Source: JAFDXJ01 sp038257845 (GTDB taxonomy: Bacteria; Bacteroidota; Bacteroidia; Chitinophagales; Chitinophagaceae). Taken from it: a DNA stretch of 49,644 bases. Below, piece by piece: positions 35,801 to 43,654 of the stretch. Made by a program: the position numbers and the translations under genes. The stretch covers positions 1 through 49,644 of the forward strand of contig JBBSQL010000020.1 in NCBI GenBank assembly GCA_038257845.1, given 5' to 3'. The notes beneath the pieces are model-generated. The model was not told where the DNA came from and did not search any database. It saw nothing but the letters and a program-made list of their open reading frames with translations. Position 1 is the first letter of the stretch. Each line of letters begins with the position of its first letter.

Positions 35801-36241
35801 GAAATATTGATTCCTGATGATTATGTGGAAAGTATTACGGAAAGATTGTCTTTATATACAAGGCTCGATCAATGCGAAAATGAAGGTGAACTTCAGATTT
35901 TCAAAGATGATATGATTGACCGCTTTGGCCCCATTCCGAAAGAAGTTGAAGATCTTTTTATCACGATACGCTGCCGCTGGCTGGCAGTTGATCTGGGCTT
36001 TGAAAAAATGACTTTAAAACATGAAAATATGCGCTGTTATTTCATTAATAAAAATGATTCACCATATTTTGAATCGGATTTATTTAAAAGGATTTTAGAA
36101 TATTTACAAACGGGTACGAACCAGGGGCAATTAAAACAATCCGGCAATAATTTTATTTTGCTTGTAAAAAATATTGCGGACATGGTGGCTTTATATCAAT
36201 TTTTATTTAAAATGAACATGTCTGTATCCATAAAAATATAG
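32837..36241 (+). CDS. mfd: transcription-repair coupling factor
   Basis: SF2 translocase that removes stalled RNA polymerase and recruits UvrA. About 1134 residues in family order: UvrB-like N-terminal region, RNA polymerase-interacting CarD-like domain (PGDFVTHIDHGIGTYSGL, near residue 450), helicase Walker A GDVGFGKTEIAIRAAF (near 600), DEEQ box IIDEEQKFGVGHKEKLK (near 700), QLRGRVGRSNRKAF, and the C-terminal TRCF domain. I chose ATG 32837; the frame stays open back to 32612, but that stretch overlaps the divergent reductase gene and the promoter. It is followed by a strong terminator. Confidence 0.97.
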   Translation: MKVQELIKIYQESPLIKELAGNFMPQDEIPSNSSHKIFLDGLTGSSHAFVFSSIYTNPDFANTNHLVILNDAEEAAYFQNSLESLTQAINLFYFPSSFKTRKNFEELNSSHIVLRTEALVKIASPGNKKILVTYPEALFEKVVIPGNLQAKLIHIKSNDTLDLDGLLESFVEYGFVRTDFVYEPGQFALRGGILDIYSFGNEKPYRIELFGNEVDSIRIFDPETQLSERRLIQVSIIPQIENIRESNEKISLLEFMPANTLYWIQDWNVIAEKLSQEQQSLDDFLQNVSGKRKRADDVEENFFKDPLPKDFITAGALEAEMKNKKVVEFGYEAFFSQDTIKFSTATQPAFNRQFDLLIADLQNHLSKGYKLYIFAEQVKQLERLQSIFADLQTEIDFNSVIYSIHEGFIDHSLKILCYTDHQIFQRYHKYKIKQAYNKNKALTLKTLRELQPGDFVTHIDHGIGTYSGLQKLESNGKMQEAVRIIYKDGDILYVNINSLHKISKFTGKEGTAPKIYKLGSNAWNKLKEKTKVKVKELAFDLIKLYAKRKAQKGFAHSPDTYMQTELEASFMFEDTPDQNKATTDVKKDMESPAPMDRLICGDVGFGKTEIAIRAAFKTCVDGKQAAVLVPTTILAFQHYKTFSERLEEFPVQVEYLNRFKSAAEKKEILQKLALGKIDIIIGTHGLLGKSTQFKDLGIMIIDEEQKFGVGHKEKLKTIKASVDCLTLTATPIPRTLQFSLMGARDLSIINTPPPNRQPIHTEVHVFNQEFIRDAIYYETERNGQVFFIHNRVLGLSEMAGIIQGLCPDLKIGFAHGQLEGNILEKRVMDFINKEYDVLVCTNIIESGVDISNANTIIINNAHHFGLSDLHQLRGRVGRSNRKAFCYLLAPSLSTLPADSRKRLQTLEQFSELGSGFQIAMRDLDIRGAGNMLGGEQSGFIADIGIETYQKILNEAVRELKRSDFKELFKEEISRQDDFVSDCTIDTDLEILIPDDYVESITERLSLYTRLDQCENEGELQIFKDDMIDRFGPIPKEVEDLFITIRCRWLAVDLGFEKMTLKHENMRCYFINKNDSPYFESDLFKRILEYLQTGTNQGQLKQSGNNFILLVKNIADMVALYQFLFKMNMSVSIKI

Positions 36242-36247
36242 TTAAAA

Positions 36248-36276
36248 AAAAGCCTGTCAATTGTTAACAGGCTTTT
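36248..36276 (+). terminator. intrinsic terminator of mfd
   Basis: Ten-bp perfect stem AAAAGCCTGT/ACAGGCTTTT with a 9-nt loop, right after the mfd stop. The flanking A and T tracts allow bidirectional function for the convergent lipoprotein gene. Confidence 0.85.
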
Positions 36277-36301
36277 AAAACGATTTATTATTTATCTAAG
36301 A

Positions 36302-37330
36302 TTATCTAAGAAACCATTGAGAAGCATAAGGGTCTGTGTAGAAGAAGTTCCAGAAATACTGGGCAATTTTATCTTTACCCTCATCTGTTGGGTGCAAGCC
36401 ATCACGTGTATCTGAAGGCAGCCAGAAAAAACCATCAGCATTTGGCGCTTTCGCATGTGTCCATTGATATTCTCCCCATGTAAGAATAGGTGCTACTGCA
36501 TTTGGCCCGTTATAAGCCATACCAGGATCACCGTTGATCTGGTCTTCTATTGCCCATTTCTCAGCCCAACCCTGGTGATAAGGAGCAGGATTTCTGCTTC
36601 GGACATTGGTTATTTTACCGTCTAACGCTAAATCCCAGGTATAAGGGCGGCCAACCATGTATAAAATTTTCAAGTTTGGAAACTTCATCTTTAAAGTCCT
36701 GGCTGCTGATTTAATATTTTCTTTAGCTATTAAAGGACGTGTAGGCCAGTCAGTAACTGTAGATGAATCATCAGTAGTCATCCACAGCATTTGTACTTGT
36801 TTGTAAGTTGTATTCTGATAGACTATTTTCTGACTAATATAGTCCCATAAATTACTGTTTGGATCAGCTATATCTTCCCAGGAAGCACCCTGACCGCCAG
36901 CTTCAAAATTGACCCAATTGATGTTCAGAACCGTGTTTGGATTTTTCTTCCTTCGGCGCAGGCCACTAATAGGTGCACCACTTAAACAAGCACCAATTCC
37001 ACCAATAACGATTGTGCCTGCTTTGTTTCTACGATTACCAGCGGTATCCAGGCCCCAGATTGTTTTATTGATGGAGTCGAGGTCTGCGGCATATTGTCCT
37101 TGAGGAACTGTTGCTCCATTTGGATAAAAACCGCCCTGGTATCCAAGGTAAGTTTGGCTTCCCATTTCATTAATAGGAATACACATTGTATCCGGAACGT
37201 CTCCGGCAAATGATTTTCCTGTGGAACCATAAGCCCCGGCATCATTTTGCTCTGCTACAAAAGAAGTTTTATGGCATGCGGTAAAGGTGCCCGCCATAAC
37301 CAGGGCAGTAAGAATGATAGATGTTTTCAT
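36302..37330 (-). CDS. SGNH-hydrolase-like lipoprotein
   Basis: A 342-residue predicted lipoprotein (lipobox TFTAC, C19). The C-terminal motif DGLHP (D310, H313) looks like block V of SGNH/GDSL esterases, which supplies Asp and His, and the middle region (VQMLWMTTDDSS, LKILYMVGRPY) fits the flavodoxin-like fold. The nucleophile block, usually GDS or GxS after a hydrophobic strand, reads VIGGIGACLSG; C115 or S117 would be at the nucleophile position. Either an unusual nucleophile or a non-catalytic protein. It is followed upstream by two alpha/beta-hydrolase lipoproteins. Function unknown. Confidence 0.65.
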   Translation of the reverse strand: MKTSIILTALVMAGTFTACHKTSFVAEQNDAGAYGSTGKSFAGDVPDTMCIPINEMGSQTYLGYQGGFYPNGATVPQGQYAADLDSINKTIWGLDTAGNRRNKAGTIVIGGIGACLSGAPISGLRRRKKNPNTVLNINWVNFEAGGQGASWEDIADPNSNLWDYISQKIVYQNTTYKQVQMLWMTTDDSSTVTDWPTRPLIAKENIKSAARTLKMKFPNLKILYMVGRPYTWDLALDGKITNVRSRNPAPYHQGWAEKWAIEDQINGDPGMAYNGPNAVAPILTWGEYQWTHAKAPNADGFFWLPSDTRDGLHPTDEGKDKIAQYFWNFFYTDPYASQWFLR

Positions 37331-37513
37331 AATTGAATGTTTACTTTTTTAAAAAAACGGATTTAAAAGAAAATTAGCTGGCAGGATATTGGTGTCATTC
37401 TAATAAAAGTGGCAATTCCAGGTTGGAAATGGTACTTTTAATTAAATGCGAAAGTAAACATAATACATTTTTTGAAATAATAACAAAAAATTTAAATTTT
37501 TTTTAAAAAAATA

Positions 37514-38656
37514 TTACGGGCTAACTTTGGAGTCCATTTTATTGGTATAGTCATAGTACTCTTGGAAGCGGTAATCTCCGGACCATAATCTTTTTACAAA
37601 ACTGCTCATAGCACTCACAACAAAATCATCGGTATAACCTACTTTATGGCCTGCGCCGGATTCTGTATATAGTGTATAAGGCATGTTATAAGACTTTACA
37701 AAGTTCTTAACTTCAGAAGCACCATAAAGGAGGAAATAATTCCTGCATTTAAAAGCGGGTTCATGGCCATAGGGTAAAACAGGATCGTTTGCCCGCACCA
37801 TAAAAAATACCGGCAATGCATTCGAGCTATTGATATAAGACCTACTCACCAGGCCAAAACCTGTAACAGTTAATAAGGCTTTTATATGAAACTCATTTCG
37901 CAGGTTATTGGATGCAGTATAAAGGCTGCCAAGGCTATTTTCTATACCGGGTAATTTGGTGTCAAAATCTTGCTGGGTCATAAATGTCACAGCAGAAGCT
38001 GTAATATTTCCAGCACTACTGCCAAAAATAAAAATCTGGCTGGTATCAATACCATATTGATCCGCATTCGCTACAAAATAGCGTAAAGCTGCCCTGGCAT
38101 CCTGTGTTGCGCGATAAACTGCTTTATACATACTTGTTGTATCACCTTTACATTTAATCGGGGTTGATCCGCCGGTATTCCATCCCAGCCTGTAATCAAT
38201 ACTTGCGGTAGCATAACCTCTTTGGGCAAATAATAAAGCTGGAGTCATAGAAGATTTATATGAGCCAGCTAAAAATCCACCTCCATGAATTAATAAAATA
38301 AAAGGCCTTTTGGCTGGGGTTTTATCATTTGGCGCAGCAAAAAAATATTGAAGATCTATTTTACTGCCTGAATAAGTCGTGTTACTACCATAAGTTCCCA
38401 TGCTACTTTTAATATCTGAGGAAGCATATATAATTTTTTCACCATACAAGGGAGAAGAAGCAAGTGTAGTGTTTTTAAAATCATAAGCTACGGGATATGG
38501 CACTTCATCCACTTGGGGTTGTTGCGGATAGGGCGTTTGATTTTGTGTATTTGTGCCTGTATTGCCTCTTCTTTTGCCGGGATATTTTAAAATATTACAG
38601 GATGAAAAAATGAAAAGAACTGCGATAAATTGCCAAACGATATATTTTTTATTCAT
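37514..38656 (-). CDS. alpha/beta-hydrolase lipoprotein (carboxylesterase-like), paralogue A
   Basis: A 380-residue exported lipoprotein (lipobox FSSC, C20) with a Pro/Gln/Thr-rich linker (about 31-50) before an alpha/beta-hydrolase domain. Oxyanion-hole motif HGGGF at 124-128; nucleophile elbow GSSAG with S214; Asp candidate in MVRANDPVLPYG and His in SGAGHKVGY. Resembles hormone-sensitive-lipase-like and BD-FAE-type esterases. It shares alignable sequence end to end with the next gene upstream, including a conserved C-terminal tail (SFVKRLWSGDYRFQEY). Substrate unknown. A TAAATTTG box lies 12 nt upstream of the ATG. Confidence 0.85.
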   Translation of the reverse strand: MNKKYIVWQFIAVLFIFSSCNILKYPGKRRGNTGTNTQNQTPYPQQPQVDEVPYPVAYDFKNTTLASSPLYGEKIIYASSDIKSSMGTYGSNTTYSGSKIDLQYFFAAPNDKTPAKRPFILLIHGGGFLAGSYKSSMTPALLFAQRGYATASIDYRLGWNTGGSTPIKCKGDTTSMYKAVYRATQDARAALRYFVANADQYGIDTSQIFIFGSSAGNITASAVTFMTQQDFDTKLPGIENSLGSLYTASNNLRNEFHIKALLTVTGFGLVSRSYINSSNALPVFFMVRANDPVLPYGHEPAFKCRNYFLLYGASEVKNFVKSYNMPYTLYTESGAGHKVGYTDDFVVSAMSSFVKRLWSGDYRFQEYYDYTNKMDSKVSP

Positions 38657-38668
38657 GATTTTTTTTTA

Positions 38669-38676
38669 CAAATTTA
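38669..38676 (-). promoter_or_regulatory. -7 promoter element of alpha/beta-hydrolase paralogue A
   Basis: Minus strand TAAATTTG (perfect TAnnTTTG) in the 45-bp gap between the two paralogues, ending 12 nt before the ATG at 38656. No TTG at -33. Confidence 0.45.
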
Positions 38677-38701
38677 AAAAAAAGTACGGAAGTGAAAGAG
38701 G

Positions 38702-39793
38702 TTATTGAATTTGCTGATCCTTTACCATTGTATAATTTTGAAATTCGGTATAGCGATAGTTGGCAGACCAGAGGTTTTTAATAAACCTGCACATTTGATT
38801 CACAGCGAATTCTAAAGGATAATCCACTTTGTGCAAACCTCCAATCTCGGCATATTGTGTATATGGAAATTTATAGGACTCCAAAATGGTTTTTACAATA
38901 TCTGAACCATAAGATACAGGATAATAAGGGCAGTAATAAGGCGTTCCTTGTGAAAATGGTAATACTTCATCATCAGTTCCCTGCATAAAAAATATGGGTT
39001 TACAATTTTCCAGGCTGATATAATCTTTATTGAAAAGAGCAAAGCCATTTTTAGTGAGCAGGGCTTGGATATTATATGAATTTCTGAGAGAATTTGATGA
39101 AGTACTTAAAGCACCCAAAGTATTCACTGCATCAGGAAGTACAGCATTAAAGTCGTCCTGCGTCATAAAAGTAGTAGCAGTTGCAGCCACATTACCGGCA
39201 CTACTACCAAATATAAAAATTTGATCAGGATCAATGCCATATTCACCGGCATTTGCTGTGAAGTAACGTAAGGCTGCCTGTAAATCCTGGTCTGACCGGT
39301 AAACTGCTTCAGCCATTGAGGTAGTATCGCCTACACAATCGTCGGGTACTTTTCCACCTGTATTCCAGCCAAGCCTGTATTCCATTGTTGCCGCGGCATA
39401 GCCGCGCTGTGCAAAATATTCTACAGCGAGTATTGCAGTATCATCATCGTATGAACCACCCACAAATCCACCCCCATGGATAAAAATAACAAAGGGTCGT
39501 TTTTTTAAAGTGTCGCTAGCTAGAGGAGGCGCTTTAAAAATAAAAGGCAAATCCTGCATTTCCCCATAATAATTTACATTCTGCCCGTATATGCCATTTT
39601 TTTCTTCAAGTTCTGCTGTGGTATATAAAGGTATCGTATCAAACCTGTTAGAATTCGCTAAAAAAGAATTACTATAATCATAGGTGATGGGACCCTGGTA
39701 ACCACCTGGAATATCAGGATTAATATCTGTTTTTTTGCACCCAACCAAAAAAACTATGATACATGTGGAGAGAGTGAAGAATAACTTTTTCAT
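38702..39793 (-). CDS. alpha/beta-hydrolase lipoprotein (carboxylesterase-like), paralogue B
   Basis: A 363-residue exported lipoprotein (LVGC, C19). HGGGF oxyanion motif at 106-110; GSSAG nucleophile elbow with S198; Asp candidate in MQGTDDEVLPFS and His in IGGLHKVDY. It matches paralogue A closely around the active site and in shared blocks such as YRLGWNTGG, but has a shorter N-terminal linker and several substitutions, so the copies have diverged. The lipobox is followed by KKTD, which in Bacteroidota may favour surface export. The substrate is not known. Confidence 0.85.
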   Translation of the reverse strand: MKKLFFTLSTCIIVFLVGCKKTDINPDIPGGYQGPITYDYSNSFLANSNRFDTIPLYTTAELEEKNGIYGQNVNYYGEMQDLPFIFKAPPLASDTLKKRPFVIFIHGGGFVGGSYDDDTAILAVEYFAQRGYAAATMEYRLGWNTGGKVPDDCVGDTTSMAEAVYRSDQDLQAALRYFTANAGEYGIDPDQIFIFGSSAGNVAATATTFMTQDDFNAVLPDAVNTLGALSTSSNSLRNSYNIQALLTKNGFALFNKDYISLENCKPIFFMQGTDDEVLPFSQGTPYYCPYYPVSYGSDIVKTILESYKFPYTQYAEIGGLHKVDYPLEFAVNQMCRFIKNLWSANYRYTEFQNYTMVKDQQIQ

Positions 39794-39946
39794 GGCTTCT
39801 TGTTTATCATTTGATGTTTGAAAATTTTGTAAGAATGACGAAATAATTTTAAAAAATATTTCAAATTAGATGCCATATAAGAAAGAGGTTTAATATAGAA
39901 ATACTTTTTAAGATTAATTAACAGTGGATGAAAAAGTATGGGGCAA

Positions 39947-39977
39947 AAAAAAGTGGCTTTTTATAAGCCACTTTTTT
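39947..39977 (-). terminator. intrinsic terminator of the 68-residue protein gene
   Basis: Thirteen-bp perfect stem AAAAAAGTGGCTT/AAGCCACTTTTTT with a 5-nt loop, flanked by A and T tracts. It lies 18 nt past the stop of the gene ending at 39995. Confidence 0.85.
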
Positions 39978-39994
39978 AATCAAAAAAACTTAAA

Positions 39995-40201
39995 TTAATA
40001 ATCTTTTTTTGCTACACCATCAGCAATGGCCTGCTTTGCTTTTACTTCACTTAAAATAGCCGCCATTTTATTACCCTTACCGTCATGTCCTGCTGCCATG
40101 TACCCGCCTTTGACTGTTTTGCGGATGACAGCATCCTGCATGGGAACATTTTTTTCTTTTGTCTTTAAGCAATATGCTTTAATCATTTTGGATGTGTCCA
40201 T
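39995..40201 (-). CDS. small protein resembling DUF5679 zinc ribbons but without the cysteines
   Basis: About 68 residues from ATG 40201 (MDTSKMIKAY); the upstream in-frame ATG at 40252 adds unlikely hydrophobic residues. The order AYC-K-K, MQDAV, GGYMAAGHDGKGNKMAAI parallels the DUF5679 zinc-ribbon pattern (AYCVKC..., MKD..., GRPATKGxCPxCGTKM), yet three of the four Cys are replaced (Thr, then charged or polar residues). It was probably a zinc ribbon that lost its metal. It has its own terminators on both sides. No function can be assigned; real gene likely from its compact, conserved-looking layout. Confidence 0.6.
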   Translation of the reverse strand: MDTSKMIKAYCLKTKEKNVPMQDAVIRKTVKGGYMAAGHDGKGNKMAAILSEVKAKQAIADGVAKKDY

Positions 40202-40276
40202 TTTTATAGAATTTAATGAATGAAAAAATAAATCAATTGGGTAAACATACACAATCTAATCCTATTATAGAAAAAA

Positions 40277-40307
40277 AAATAAAAGCCGGATATACAGGCT
40301 TTTATTT
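40277..40307 (-). terminator. intrinsic terminator after the outer-membrane remnant
   Basis: Eleven-bp stem AAATAAAAGCC/GGCTTTTATTT with a 9-nt loop; on the minus strand it is followed by a long T run, as expected for transcription from the gyrB side. Confidence 0.8.
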
Positions 40308-40323
40308 ATAAATAAAAAATTGA

Positions 40324-40530
40324 CTATTTTTTCAGGTTAAAATTATAACCAATACGAAGCCCAATGTATGAAATTGTGCCATTATTACTAATGCCATCAT
40401 AGCGTGCCGCTACATCAAAACCGGACTTATCCATATATTCTGCATTGATTGCATAAAGGAAACTTCCACCACTGCCTTTAGTAAATTTGCCATACCTGCC
40501 TATAGTTCTGCATAAAAGCCACAATAGTAC
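40324..40530 (-). pseudogene. remnant of an outer-membrane beta-barrel protein (C-terminal end only)
   Basis: About 55 residues readable on the minus strand: YGKFTKGSGGSFLYAINAEY, then DVAARYDGISNNGTISYIGL and a GYNFNLKK end, with alternating polar/aromatic residues and an aromatic C-terminal strand as in Bacteroidota beta-barrel proteins. There is no ATG or signal sequence; only a TTG could start it, and 41 bp further upstream lies the end of gyrB. Traces of barrel-like sequence (KAGYRI) appear in another frame just upstream, suggesting a deletion plus frameshift. A terminator still follows it. Confidence 0.5.
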
Positions 40531-40565
40531 GAATGCGATATCCAGCTTTTAAAATGAGTATTTGC

Positions 40566-42545
40566 TCAGACGTCTATTTTCGCGTATCGTGCATGGGTTT
40601 CAATAAATTCCCGTCGGGGTGGGACTTCATCACCCATCAGCATGCTGAAAATTCGATCCGCTTCCGCGGCACTTTCTATCGTAATTCTTTTCAAAGTCCG
40701 GCGCGCAGGATCCATCGTAGTTTCCCACAATTGGGAAGCATTCATTTCACCGAGGCCTTTATAACGTTGTATAGAAACACTGTCATCTTTTCCTGCACCT
40801 AATTTTGCTATATAAAACTTTCGCTGTTCTTCATTATAAGCGTACTCCTGTTCTTTACCTTTTTTAATTAGGTATAAAGGTGGCTGGGCAATGTACACAT
40901 ATCCATGTTCCACCAACTCCTTCATATACCTGAAAATAAATGTGAGGATCAAAGTTGCAATATGGCTTCCATCCACATCAGCATCCGTCATTATAATTAA
41001 TTTATGATAGCGGAGTTTGGCCAGGTTTAAAGCTTTTGGGTCTTCGGCTGTGCCTACTGTAACACCCAATGCCGTGTACATATTCCTGATCTCTTCATTT
41101 TCATAAATCTTATGTTCCATCGCTTTTTCAACGTTCAAAATCTTACCGCGTAAAGGTAGAATTGCCTGGTAACTCCTATCACGGCCCTGTTTGGCTGTGC
41201 CGCCTGCCGAATCTCCCTCCACAAGGTATAATTCGCATTTTTCCGGATCGCGCTCACTACAATCTGCCAGTTTTCCCGGCAAACCACTTCCACTCAGTAC
41301 TGTTTTGCGCTGAACCATTTCACGGGCTTTTTTGGCAGCAACCCGTGCCTGCGCAGCTAATATTACTTTATTAATAATGTTTTTCGCATCCCTTGGATTT
41401 TCTTCAAGGTATGCTTCTAAAACCCTGGCGACCGTTACTTGCACCACACCACTCACTTCACTATTGCCCAATTTGGTTTTTGTTTGCCCTTCAAATTGTG
41501 GCTCTGGTACTTTCACGGATATAATGGCACTCAGTCCTTCGCGAAAGTCATCTCCTTCAATATTTACTTTTGCTCTTTCAAAAAACCCCTGCTTATCGCC
41601 ATAGCTTTTAAAGACCCGGGTGAGTGCCTGGCGAAAACCGGTAACATGCGTTCCGCCTTCAATCGTATTAATATTATTTACATAAGAAAAAATATGCTCT
41701 TTAAAATCGTCATTATAAGTAAGTGCTACTTCTACTGCTACGTTTGATACTGGATCATGACCGTCCACATACAGTGTTTGAGGAATCAATGAATTTCTTT
41801 TACCATTTTTATCCAGCATTTCCACGAATTCCACGATGCCTCCTTCACTGTAAAAATTCTTAAAATAAGTGGTTCCATCATCATTTTTATCCCGTAGATC
41901 AGACATACTAATGTTGATCTTTTTATTTAGAAAAGAAAGTTCCCTCAAACGGCTTTCCAGTGTATCCCGGTTATATTCAGTGACCTGGAAGATTGTATCA
42001 TCCGGCCAGAAATGTACAGAAGTGCCGGTTTTATCACTGGTTCCTTTTTCCCGAACCGGGTAAGCAGGGATGCCTTTATGATATTCCTGTTCGAATATTT
42101 TGCCATCCCTATATACGTTTACGATCAATGTTGAACTCAAAGCATTGACACAACTCACACCGACGCCATGTAAACCACCAGAGACTTTATAGGTATTCTT
42201 ATCAAATTTTCCCCCGGCATGTAAAACAGTCATTACTACCTGTAAAGCGCTGATACCTTCTTTTTTCATGATGCCGGTAGGAATACCCCGGCCATCATCC
42301 GTTACACTGATCGAATTATCTTCATGAATGGTTACAGATATATTTTTACAATACCCGGCAAGGGCTTCGTCAATCGAGTTGTCAACTACTTCATATACAA
42401 GGTGGTGCAAGCCTTTAGCGCTCACATCGCCAATATACATTGCCGGCCTTTTTCTTACGGCTTCCAGGCCTTCTAATACCTGGATACTCTCTGCGCCGTA
42501 CGTGTTTTTTTCTGGCGAATTCAACTCATTTTTTTCTTCAGTCAT
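40566..42545 (-). CDS. gyrB: DNA gyrase subunit B
   Basis: ATPase subunit of DNA gyrase, introducing negative supercoils with GyrA. The 659-residue protein has the GHKL ATPase start (GLEAVRKRPAMYIGD, VDNSIDEALAGY), the transducer domain, TOPRIM (LYLVEGDSAGGTAKQGRDR and the DADVDGSHI metal site) and the C-terminal ETTMDPARRTLKRI segment. Length is normal for Bacteroidota; the long insertion of proteobacterial GyrB is absent, and ParE is excluded by the QRYKGLGEMNASQLWETTMDP context only in part. GyrB is the best call. Confidence 0.95.
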   Translation of the reverse strand: MTEEKNELNSPEKNTYGAESIQVLEGLEAVRKRPAMYIGDVSAKGLHHLVYEVVDNSIDEALAGYCKNISVTIHEDNSISVTDDGRGIPTGIMKKEGISALQVVMTVLHAGGKFDKNTYKVSGGLHGVGVSCVNALSSTLIVNVYRDGKIFEQEYHKGIPAYPVREKGTSDKTGTSVHFWPDDTIFQVTEYNRDTLESRLRELSFLNKKINISMSDLRDKNDDGTTYFKNFYSEGGIVEFVEMLDKNGKRNSLIPQTLYVDGHDPVSNVAVEVALTYNDDFKEHIFSYVNNINTIEGGTHVTGFRQALTRVFKSYGDKQGFFERAKVNIEGDDFREGLSAIISVKVPEPQFEGQTKTKLGNSEVSGVVQVTVARVLEAYLEENPRDAKNIINKVILAAQARVAAKKAREMVQRKTVLSGSGLPGKLADCSERDPEKCELYLVEGDSAGGTAKQGRDRSYQAILPLRGKILNVEKAMEHKIYENEEIRNMYTALGVTVGTAEDPKALNLAKLRYHKLIIMTDADVDGSHIATLILTFIFRYMKELVEHGYVYIAQPPLYLIKKGKEQEYAYNEEQRKFYIAKLGAGKDDSVSIQRYKGLGEMNASQLWETTMDPARRTLKRITIESAAEADRIFSMLMGDEVPPRREFIETHARYAKIDV

Positions 42546-42704
42546 AATTATGTTCAGCCTTCAAAATTTTAATGCTTTTTAAAGTCAGCGAATATACTAA
42601 ATACTACAGTTACATCTTTGTTTGTACAGATAAAATCTATACGTTTTTATATAAGAAAATTATAAAATAATTTGTGGCTTTTATTTCCTGATAAATGAAG
42701 TAAT

Positions 42705-43610
42705 TTAATGCATGGTGAGTTCCCTGAAAATTTCTTCAAGATTACCGGATTCCACTTCAAGTGATTGAATATTGAGATTTTGCTGAACAGCGAATTCCAA
42801 TAGCTGCTTTCTTAATAATGTTGTATCCGCAGAAAACAGCGACCATTGATGTGCGTTTAGTCGGTCAACCTGCAATAATCCCGGGATATTTTTAAAATTG
42901 TCAGTATTCAATTTTTCCTCGAAAGCAATTTTAACCCGTTTGTTATTGTTACCGGCATTGAGATTTTCTAAAGAATTATCCGCAACAATTTTTCCATGAT
43001 GAATAATGATGATCCGGTCACAAATGGCTTGCACTTCATGTAGTACATGTGATGAAAACAAGACTGTTTTATTTTCTCCCTGTTCCTTAATAACATTCCT
43101 GATTTCAACGATTTGGTTGGGGTCAAGACCACTGGTTGGTTCATCCAGTATGAGCACTTCCGGATTATGTACTAATGCGGCTGCAAGGCCAACACGTTGT
43201 TTATAGCCTTTTGATAACTGACCGATCTTCTTTTTGGATTCACTTCCCAGGCCGGTTATTTGAATGACATGTTCAAGGGCTTTTTTGGGTTGCGAAAGCC
43301 GGTGGACGCCGGCTATAAAAGAAATATATTCCCGTACATACATATCATAATACAAAGCATTTGATTCCGGGAGATAACCGATTTTTTGTTTGATAGCAAG
43401 TGGATTTTCTGTAACATTTAAACCACAAACAAATGCTGCACCCTTGTCAGGTTCCATGTAGCCTGTTAATATTTTAAATGTCGTACTTTTTCCTGCGCCA
43501 TTTGGCCCTAAAAATCCTACGATTTCACCCTTTTGTATTGTGAATGAAATATTATCCACTGCCTTTTGAGCGCCATAGATCTTTTCGAGATTTTTTAGTT
43601 CAATTGACAT
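42705..43610 (-). CDS. gldA: gliding motility ABC transporter ATP-binding subunit GldA
   Basis: A 301-residue ABC ATPase. Walker A FLGPNGAGKST, Q-loop KIGYLPESNALYYDMYV, signature LSKGYKQRVGLAAAL, and Walker B VLILDEPTSGLDPNQ are intact. The C-terminal ~80 residues are the GldA-type extension. It should pair with GldF and GldG at 21-23.5 kb. It lies just upstream of gyrB in the same direction (159 bp gap, no terminator seen), so some read-through is possible. High similarity to generic ABC-2 ATPases means other transporters are conceivable, but the length and start (MSIELKNLEKIYG) fit GldA. Confidence 0.85.
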   Translation of the reverse strand: MSIELKNLEKIYGAQKAVDNISFTIQKGEIVGFLGPNGAGKSTTFKILTGYMEPDKGAAFVCGLNVTENPLAIKQKIGYLPESNALYYDMYVREYISFIAGVHRLSQPKKALEHVIQITGLGSESKKKIGQLSKGYKQRVGLAAALVHNPEVLILDEPTSGLDPNQIVEIRNVIKEQGENKTVLFSSHVLHEVQAICDRIIIIHHGKIVADNSLENLNAGNNNKRVKIAFEEKLNTDNFKNIPGLLQVDRLNAHQWSLFSADTTLLRKQLLEFAVQQNLNIQSLEVESGNLEEIFRELTMH

Positions 43611-43654
43611 AATTGGATCCGAATTAAAAGCAAGAAATTTTTTAATTGGATAAA

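Noticed and set aside
41332..41747. Plus-strand frames of 90-100 codons opposite gyrB
   Set aside because: Antisense to a highly conserved gene; composition is that of a shadow frame.
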